Source: Phymatolithon calcareum
Lineage: Eukaryota > Rhodophyta > Florideophyceae > Hapalidiales
DNA length: 64,000 nt
Direction: 5' to 3'
Assembly: GCA_977006965.1 (NCBI GenBank)
Contig: OZ345375.1
Location: 992,001 to 1,056,000 of the forward strand
A model generated the notes under the pieces. That model searched no databases and had not been told where the DNA came from. It saw only the letters and a program-made list of their open reading frames with translations. Below, piece by piece: positions 55,315-64,000 of the stretch (positions within the stretch are counted from its first letter, which is position 1; each line of letters opens with the position of its first letter). A program made the translations under genes and the position numbers.

Positions 55315-56038
55315 TTTAATACGCATTTCTGACTCGGATTTGAAGGTTTTGGCAGGGATTGCAAGAGGAAAATTCGGATCGATCCGGGCAAATCAAGAGT
55401 ATATCACAAATTGGAACATAAACTGTTAACCACCAGGAGATTTTCGTCAACAGTACAGCTGGAATATAATGATATCAAGATTCCAGCTGGAAGTTAACGA
55501 GGATTCATCGGTCTGTATGATAAGTACTGTAATAGATCAGAAAACATTCATCATTTAGGGATAGAATTTGAACCAGCAGGGTTTATATTGATGCTGTGAT
55601 AAGAGGATGGGAAAACGCGCGAAGAGGAGAAGAACAACCGCGTACAATTAAACTTAATTTCGTTTCGGTTCCTTGATTGGTCAAGCCGACGGGACATCGC
55701 TTGCCTGCGGTGTGACTGGGAGGTTTCCTGGGCCTAACGCTAAAGTTTAATACGCTTTTTTTATTTTTCACGGAAAATTTTTAAATGTTTTAATTTTCGC
55801 CCATTTATTTTCGACAATCTACTCGCTTCCAGCAGATTGTTCAACAGAGGACAGTTTTGACAAGAAATGTATCATAAGTCTATGAAATCCTTTCATAAGT
55901 ACAACCTCCGGATCAAAAGTACTTCCCAAGAACTCGGACTTCACAAATGTTGATAGACGGGCTATGTAATCGAACTTGCTCGAATATTGGTCTAAGCTAG
56001 ATGAAAAGAAACTTGGAGTGGTTGAATGAATACCCTTA
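55315..56038. other. No supported gene
   Basis: Only short frames (such as minus 55819-56049) without motifs. Confidence 0.3.
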
Positions 56039-56349
56039 TTTCTGTTCAAGCATGGATTTTTTATTGAGGAAGAATACAGGAGGCGCTGTGAAACACTTAA
56101 ACTTCTGAAACCTCCTCAGTGTGGCTGCAGCAGAAACACAGAAGGACTCTGCTGTTTGAAGTCATCACGTTGCTCCTGCATGAAGCAAGGTGGTACATGC
56201 GGGAGCAAGTGCAAAAGAACACTGCGAAAACATGAAGAGTGCGCACAGTGCAAATGGCGACTTCATGGGTGCTTCGGCACTGAATTTGATGTTCGGTCAG
56301 AGCCAATATTCGATAAAGAAGTCGCAATGGTTTTGCTGTACATCGTTTG
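56039..56349 (+). pseudogene. Cys-rich CXC-like domain fragment
   Basis: Plus-strand frame from about 56039 reads FIEEEYRRRCETLKLLKPP then QCGCSRNTEGLCCLKSSRC and SCMKQGGTCGSKC, followed by HEECAQCKWRLHGC. The C-x-C, C-x5-C spacing is like tesmin/TSO1 CXC domains and similar Cys-rich domains in mobile elements, which bind zinc. There is no upstream domain and no ATG; it ends TGA at 56347-56349. Probably the C-terminal relic of a larger gene. Confidence 0.45.
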
Positions 56350-59300
56350 AAGGATGAGGAACGCGATTATCTAAGTGATGAAGTATGTTCTCTTGGAAAT
56401 GTTGATAGCGAGAGAGACGAGCACAGGGAGTCCAATCATTAATTTCATTTTATTCCTTGTCTGTACTAATATGAAGCTCTTCTGTCAAATTCTGGCAGAA
56501 CCGCTAACCTCTATGGCTTCTTTTAAGTACAGTGACGTTAATTGAAAGCCTTGCTGTTACTTTCTCCAATATGACCAACAACCTGGCAGTGAGAATATGC
56601 TTCGAAATTTCTTGCAGAATAGCGTGTCAGAGATATTCGGTATAACAGAATCTTAAGCGTCGAATTACACTCAGTGCTCACCGTTATTGTTCGATCCAGA
56701 ATTTTCATTGCACGAATGCAATTTTACTCCGTCGTATTCAAATCTGTCACACATGCTAAAGGGAAGAGGTACAGCAGCAGTAAAATTATACATCAGATGT
56801 CGGCCACGGAGTCCAATCACGTCGAAAAATCTTCCCTATAGAGTGGACACGTTGTCCTCATCATCTATACACGAATATATGACGCTTTCATCAATAAAGA
56901 AGGCATTTGACCAGGTCGTATAACTGAAAGTCGACGCTACGCCTTCCGAGATTCGTTCATGTCGATTGGATCACCTGCGAATTACTGTAACGAAAATGAG
57001 AAGACGTGCTTTAGTATACTAAAAAGAACTGTCGACCGCCGCAGGCCTTAATTTGCCGCAGTCGGGCCTGTGGAAGTTGACGCCGTGTCTTCCGAGGACA
57101 AATGTTTGGCAATCGGTCCATCTGCAAGTTGATGTTTCAAAATGACGGAAGTAGTCGCGGTCACAAACCATAAGCAACCTGCTGCCGAGCACATCAGCCT
57201 CGACCTACTGTGCAAGGGAGTATTATTGCTCTGGAGTGGACAAATATTCGGTCGAGATGGTTCAGCTCCCGGTCCAGAGTAATCACCGCCGTCCCACCGT
57301 TTGGCCATTGCTCGTATGATTCCGATACAGGCGCTTAGCTCACAGCAACGGTTTATAGCGCCTTTTAAGGCACTCCTAGAGCCATGAAAAACTGATCACG
57401 GACTCGCATCTTCACTTGGACGAGCGCGTTTAGTGTGCTACAGCTTAATTGCTCAGCTCTTACCTATTTCCGTTCGACACTCGCCTAGAAAGTTGACATT
57501 GTGCCGTATCTTGTGAATATAGCTTGATCAGGCTCTCTTATCATACTTTATAATTCAATAGAGGCTTTCAAGGCTCTCCTAGCTGCCACCGGTCTGCTTA
57601 TTGATGCGGCACGACAGTAGTTTTCTGTATTCTGCCACCACGATGGCAATATGCATTGCGAGCATGCTTCAATCTTCATGCACAATGATCATGCATGAAG
57701 GATGCCCGCTATGCATCATCATGAAACCAGACGCACGCATAATGCAGTTGTGAAAAGAGATCACACATGAACATTCCAAATAAGGCATCCACACATGGAT
57801 CTCACGTCATTGTGACGAGTTTTCAGTGTCGTGCCGAATCGTTTCTATGCGGTGCGCAAGCAAGAGCTTTTTTAAATATCACCACATGTGTAGTGCTATC
57901 AGAACCGGCGCAATATTCTCTTTCACGTCAATACTGTCACTTCATTGTAAGCGGAATGTCCCTAAGTATATAATATGATATACATTGTTACACCACTTTT
58001 ACACTTTTAAACTTCTATACACTATTAAGATAAGTTCCACACTGCAGGCTAGCTACTAACTCTAGCTTGCAAACATTGTATATAAAGGACGGCAAGTTTG
58101 AACTGCTAACTTGCAAGCTAGCCTTCCAAGCTAGCCCCTTCCATGAAAGGCTGGCAAAATAGTTCAGAGATTTATAAAGAGTGTTTCTGACCCAAAGTAG
58201 ATGTCTGTAACGAAAGGAAGATCAAAAAACAGGTTCAATCACCATTTCAACAGAGATCATCCCACCATCCAGAACTGCATGTGTCCGCACAGGTGCCATC
58301 ACACTTCACCAACTATCCGAAAATACAAGAAATATTTCTCGCGCGTTTTATGCATGGATCAGGCGTGCATCATGATGATGCATGCCCGATGCATGAAGGT
58401 AAATACATGAATTCTTTCTTCTTTGCGGTGGAAAGATCACTCACAGTTCTGCAAAAGCATCTAAATGTTCAGAAATTTGAATACGCCTAAGGTTTTTTCA
58501 CGGCTTTGCTCTTCTACGGTTCTTATAACCTCTCTAATAAATAAACTTTCCGTAGACGGAATGACCACCACACCATCAAATCGGTTGCTCAACATTTACT
58601 TTGGGAGCAGAATTACAAGCTTTGCACGTTTACTAGTACGGCACTTGTAGGAACGGAACCCATGCCTAATAAAAGTCTCCAGAGTCTCCTATCAGTTGAT
58701 GTAAGATCTTCCATAAACGTGTATGCGATATCGGAAGCTCTCGGGTCAGTGTGAAAAAGGCGACAGGTTCGATTCGTAAGGGCTGGTTAATGATTGATCT
58801 CGTTGCTTTGAGTTGCAGAGAAACCTTCTGATGATAAAATAGGCTTTATTCGCAAATACAACTTCGTCGGCAGCATCATTTCTTGGAATTCCACAGTGCC
58901 TTGGTATCCGAACGCCTTCAACGAAAATTTTCTGTACATGCAAAAGAGAGCCGGGAAGCGTATTGGAAGGCGTGATTTGAGGCACAAATCTCCACGTCGT
59001 ATGAAGAACAAACATTACCGGTAGTCAGCCGCATCCCGTCACCGTTCTATGTTCGCGCATCGAAAAGAATCTGCACTCCCCTCACATATTCCTCGACGTT
59101 CCTGGGCATGTCGAGATTACCACCAGCCGCATCGGAAACAGTAGCTTCCGTTTAGGTCTTCATTATTTTCCATTCCGATGCATTATCGAGTAATATGCTT
59201 ATAACGTGGTGTCTACAGTTCGTTTCTCCTGGAGATAGAGATGTCGGCCGGTATATGCCGAACTATTTTCCCGGGAGGTACTCATTCTATTTCCTGCAAT

Positions 59301-62300
59301 TGAAACTTATTCTCATACAGAATATCAAGGCCAAAAATTTGTTCTTAAAGTAATGCTTACGTATCTGTTTATTTATCAGATCAACGGCGATAAGCGGAAT
59401 TTACGAAATGGAAAAATACTGGTCCACTGCGACCACGTCCGAACGGAATAGAGGAAAAGCGCAAGAACGATATGCAATAGAATTTTGTAGGCTACTCAAA
59501 GCTCTGGGAAATGTGAGAGAAACAAATTAGATGTTTTATTATCATAATACGTGATTTCACTTACAGAGGAGAAAAAATGGAGGGGATTTGTTGATGACCT
59601 AAAAGAAGAGCGAAAAGAAATCTAGGACTTAGGAATCTGAAAACGCCAGAAGCTATAGAAACTAAATAAAGGAAACGTACGTGCCGCTTTTTGCAGAGTG
59701 CAGGTGGGGGCGATATATATCTATCACGAAGCCAGAAGAACGAAGAGAGGGAAGAGGCGGGATCCAGTCTTGTATTACAACGAGCTTGAGTAGAGTCCAT
59801 TTCAGGAGTTACAGACGCAGAGCTGAGCTCAGTCAGAGGATTTTGCTCGTCTAACGCTTGCAGTATGAGATGGGAGTGGACTGAAATGTGAAAACAGTCG
59901 TACCAGCTGCGGTGAGACCCGACATGACCATTTCCTCTGTAGAATGTCGCAGAGACGTCATGCAATATAAGCGCTGTGCCTTATGAGATGGAACAGTCCA
60001 AAATTTGGAGAGTTAATGGGATGATCGTGACGGAATGTGGCCAGCAGGATCAATGAGAGAAGCGCCAAAACCGACCTGATCCATGAAGCATCTCGAACTA
60101 CGGCTGGAAAAGAAGATTTTGAAGATAGATCCTCCAGCGTGAGGGTTCGTGTCCTCGCAGTTCTTGATGATAAGGCCTCTTTTCCATACGGTCGGATATC
60201 GTACTCGTCGTGAAAAGAACGCCACGAGTGAGTATCCACGACGGTAAACAGAAAAGAAAGGGGAGTCCCCTCGGTAGTATGCGGTGGCTGGGCGAAAATG
60301 TCACCTGCTGGGCTTAGGATTGATAGGGCAGAATGTAGGGCATGTCAAGAAACGAGCCGGATGGAGGATGGCTCAGGTGGATATGGGATGTGTTAGAGAG
60401 TTATGTGGATGAGAGTACTCATGGGCGCGGAGTAGAGGTCAGAAATGAGCATGTAAAATTAGGAAAGGCATGGAGTTGATATAGATGTGCAGACAGGGAA
60501 GGGAATGCATAAGGCGCACAATATATGAGAAATTCTCCACAAAGGGAAATATTTCATTAGTAACGGCGAAGTCCCCAACGAGAGCGGTATGTCGCTATCT
60601 GAATGCCGAGATTCATTTTCCGTGTCTATGGATATCATTAGAGCTCAGAGACCAGATCGTGGAACTGAAAAACGTAGGTACGAGAGGTAGGCATGTTCTT
60701 CGAGAATATCGCATGGAAGAAGCTTTTCTTCACAAGAGGCGCTGTTTGCATTAAAATTTACTGTATATAGCAGTTACGGCGAAATTCTCGGCATTACGTT
60801 TCGCGGCAGAACTGATAGAAATATAGAGATAAGTAATCTTCATGAGGAAATAGCGTGTAGTTTAGATGAAACCAATGCCATCTGATAAGGATTGAAAGGC
60901 TTTATTTTGGGTTGGAGATCTAAAGCAACACATGAACAATTCAATTTTAGAGAAAACGTTTCGTTCCTGAAAGAATTGATAGACTGCATGATACTACTCA
61001 TAAGCACACGTAGGCGAGCAGATAACAGGGTAAGGGGCATCATTTCAGAATTTTAAGACTGTAGGTGTTGTAACATTAAAACTTGAGAGCGTGCACGTGT
61101 CCATTAAGTATTGGTACTGCATCCCCCACAGCGCGTTACACTGAGAAAGTACGCCCAAGAAACGAGCTTTGTTAACAGTGCGTACAGGAAGACAGAAGAC
61201 ATGGAAGTGAAGAATCCTTTAGTTTTGACAATCTTATCGCGGTGGAGTTTCTTTCCATACTTCCCCAACAGGCGTCTGCACGCTCCGACGTGCGAGGCAC
61301 CACAAAGAGAGGAGCACTGGCGTTCGTACTGGCCTAAGTCTTCCCTCGCAACTAGTGTACGTATTACATTCTATTGACCAGCCTGTGATTATCCATGTCT
61401 TAAATATTCTTATCTTGCTGCCTCGTGCTCACGTTCAGACTTCTACATTATTCCCATTGGCGTAAATGCGAAATTCGGATCCGGTACAGAACGGGGAGTA
61501 AATCTTGTCTTCTGCACTACGTCCAACCATCCCAGCACGTGTCCGTAAGTAACTTGCTATGGTGCCTATTGTAGCTCATTTCGAAATACCGACTTAGAAG
61601 ACGGTGTGCCGACTCTATCACCATCTGGAATCCGATATGGGTTATCTCCTTGACAAGGAGAGATCCGAAAAATGTTGTTCTGCTTTGGCTTCACACATGG
61701 CGTAGAAACTATGTCTCACTATGCGCCACTCTCGAAGCACATCGCAGTACGAATGCGCTGTGTGGTGCGTATAATCCCCGTACATCCGTATGTCTCTGTG
61801 CGGAGAGCCAACGATGGCGACACAGCTACTTCCAAGACTGGATTTTATTGCAGTATGCGTTACATCACGAACTGAATCTTTTCCACGGTTTGGCATTCGT
61901 ACAGAAAAATGTCGCCTCCAACCCAGAGGGTGCGAGCGACCTACCATTTTCCAACGTCTCCCTATCAACCTACCCACTTTTGTCTTTTCCTCAGTGGTAC
62001 TATGTTACAATTCCACCCCCATCCCATTCTCTTCTACAACAGAATCTACAAAGATGTCAAACGGTTATGCACTCCAGCTTCGGTCATACCCCGATGCGCG
62101 CCCCTCTGTCGTGAGCGAAAGAATCGACGTACCTTCCTCAATCAAGCGTACTCCTTTTCAGGCACAATTCCCGTCTGGGTCTAATTCATTACGATGGCAG
62201 GGAGGATCACCATCCAGAGAAAGCGAACCTGGGGCCCGTTTTAAAGGAAGTCGGTTGAAGATTCGCAGGGTAGAGATACGCTTGGCACTTTAGCCGTCTT

Positions 62301-62584
62301 TGAAAGCTGCTGTTACATTACGTATAACTGATATCTGCAATAGTCTACAGTAGCCGTCAGGATGCGAAGTTATTCGAGGACAACATGCGAAACTCGCACT
62401 GCAGAAGAAATCACGAAAGAAAGTTTCAATGGCACAGAAGCTACACATTCATGTAAATTTTAAAAGTTTAAGCAGCTGTAAGCAGTGTAAAGCAGCTGTA
62501 AGCAGCGGTTCTAGGGTTTGCCCTTGGTGATCCTTTATGGTGTCAGTACGCATCGAAACCTACTGTACTGTAATGTCTGTAATG
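56350..62584. other. Long stretch without convincing genes
   Basis: Many open frames of 60-160 codons on both strands (for example minus 59561-59965 and plus 61650-62114), none with recognisable motifs or consistent composition. Local features: short repeats of CATGCAT/ATGATGCATG type at about 57650-57760 and 58350-58400, and repeated GCTAGC/CTTGCAAGCTAG at about 58050-58130. I find no LTR ends or inverted termini here. Confidence 0.4.
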
Positions 62585-63220
62585 CTATCTGTAAGGGCAT
62601 GCTGTAAATGCAAGCTGTAATGGCAATTTGGAGGGAGCTATTTGTATCGGAGTATGATAGTGGCGTTGGACGCCATATTGTGATAATCTACTGCGATGCG
62701 ATTCGATACTGTTTTGCGCTTGTTGGCGGTTTTGGGGGGTGAAGTGGATTATATTATTGTTGAATGTTGGGCGTGGCACATATGCGGCGGGGTCAGAGTG
62801 GGGTTGGTACACTTGAAAGTCTTGGGACCTACATTTTGTTACCGTGCTTTTCGTCACGTTTAGAACGATGTAGTGTCGCTCGTCATGTCTGCACAAGTAT
62901 TGAGCGAATTGTGCTCCGTCTCGGGAGTGCATCTTCTTGTCTTCTGGGTCAATCATGAATCCGAACTGTCCGAGAGGGAGGAATGACTGTGGCTGGGGCT
63001 CTCTGTCATGCCATACTGCTGCTGGTAATACTTTGGCACCGTAATGGTAAGTTTCGTTGTATTTGTCCACTGTGTCGCGGAGCGCGTACTCCCAGAAGTG
63101 GGCTGGGAGATTACTGTGTGCCATTGAGCTTCTCGTTCTGTCCGCAAGTGTTTGATTGATTCGCTCTGCTCGTGCGTTCTCTTGCGGGGTATTTATACTA
63201 CCTGCGTGTACATGTGTCAT
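62585..63220 (-). pseudogene. Copia integrase C-terminal fragment (Copia-3)
   Basis: Minus frame of 211 codons beginning TPQENARAERINQTL, where E in ARAE is the third catalytic residue of a Copia integrase core. FWEYALRDTVDKYNETYH and a domain with CRSQDFQVY follow, as after the core in Copia Pol. The first two catalytic Asp and RT are absent; upstream sequence (63221-63600) is unrelated. An isolated fragment, unlike both other Copia elements in this window. Confidence 0.85.
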
Positions 63221-64000
63221 ACAACATAGGGCATGCTCTTTTGCCGCGCTGGGATATCGGAGAGGGCCACTAAAGAGACGGATGAAAAAGGGCCTTCTGC
63301 GTATTGCCCATGATATCCGTGAAACTTTTTATCTGAAATTCATGTTTTCACTCACTATACTGGACTGTGCTAATCGTACACTGTATCATAAGCCCTCGCG
63401 AGGGCTCCCGAAAACAAGAGATGAGTGGGCCTCTCCAGGAAGATGAGGCCCTCAGAGGGCTAATTCGCGGAGGGGCCCGATCGGGGTGTCCATCTCTAAT
63501 TATGGCTCTAATAATTTGAGAATGCTTAAATCGTTTACGTCTCTTACTCACAACTACTGTATAAGAAAAATGTGCAAAAATTATTGATCTACCATAGATA
63601 GTTATCCCCTTTATTAGCACTTCGTGGAAAAATCAGGAAAGCCCATATGCCCATTTCGATTTCCTAAGTGGATTTCTATATGTATACTTCGGCCATTTTT
63701 CTAAGTGTTCAGCCCTAGTGAACCAAAGCTTTCTTTGGCGTGTTCGACATGTTTCCGTAGGAAAAATCCCAGGAAAGCTTCGAATCACATAGAGGACTGG
63801 TTTACAGACGCGATCGGCAACAATTTGCAATTGTAAATTACTGACTTTTAAAGACACTGTACAGGGCCTCATAGCGGGGCGTGCTACAAGGAGACATAAT
63901 AAGACCGTTTTGCTTCGTCATACCGAATGCTTCGACGAATCATCTCAAAATCAGCTGGTATCATCTCTCTTACGAATACTATCTGGATCGGCAAGCTAAA
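63221..64000. other. No gene seen
   Basis: Short frames on both strands only; a local palindrome-like CCCTCGCGAGGG occurs at about 63393. Confidence 0.35.

Noticed and set aside
57048-57308. Minus frame 57048-57308 and its plus counterpart as a gene
   Set aside because: Neither strand shows motifs, a credible start or continuity.
59561-60304. Overlapping minus frames of 70-134 codons
   Set aside because: Three frames of the same strand are open at once with low-information composition; no homology recognised.

Overview
The window is nuclear DNA of a eukaryote and is dominated by mobile elements. Evidence: LTR retrotransposons of the Ty1/Copia and Ty3/Gypsy types, a non-LTR retrotransposon fragment, a Harbinger-type DNA transposon with its Myb-like partner, TATA boxes and AATAAA signals inside LTRs, and one serine-protease gene that needs a GT-AG intron. 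There are no operons, Shine-Dalgarno sites or rRNA/tRNA genes. The Gypsy pol with a C-terminal chromodomain and the Harbinger/Myb pair resemble elements known from oomycetes; the diverged Copia element resembles those of red algae and diatoms. A red alga or a stramenopile is my best guess, with low confidence.

Layout: 1-1471 decayed LINE reverse transcriptase. 2690-9215 a nearly complete, young Copia element (Copia-1; 646-bp LTRs with 3 differences, target duplication ATTTC). 9538-10116 remnant of an acidic protein. 10651-17730 and 18846-28180 two copies (A and B) of an unfamiliar two-gene unit: a multi-pass membrane protein on the minus strand and a Cys-containing protein on the plus strand, diverging from a spacer that carries a degenerate motif array. 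Copy A was hit by a small non-autonomous LTR element (15364-17194), copy B by a full Gypsy element (20003-25468). Two short retroposed tails with 15-21 bp target duplications lie between them. 28211-30459 a terminal-inverted-repeat element containing a solo Gypsy LTR. 30936-32066 an unrecognised protein. 33632-36806 Harbinger transposase and Myb-like gene, convergent and broken. 37450-43500 a decayed Gypsy RT split by a second Copia element (Copia-2, 37735-43064). 43560-46744 another decayed Gypsy, minus strand. 47313-47648 possible hAT C-terminus. 47904-50031 a long inverted repeat whose arms contain 5' copies of the neighbouring protease gene. 50217-51747 secreted chymotrypsin-fold protease. 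52229-56349 scattered uncharacterised fragments. 56350-62584 nothing convincing. 62585-63220 Copia integrase fragment.

Most genes here serve or served transposition. The only plausible intact host gene is the protease. The most novel material is the duplicated two-gene unit with its motif array and the protease-linked inverted repeat. Mechanistic details visible directly are half-tRNA (initiator Met) primer sites in both Copia elements and a candidate -1 frameshift site between protease and pol in the Gypsy element.
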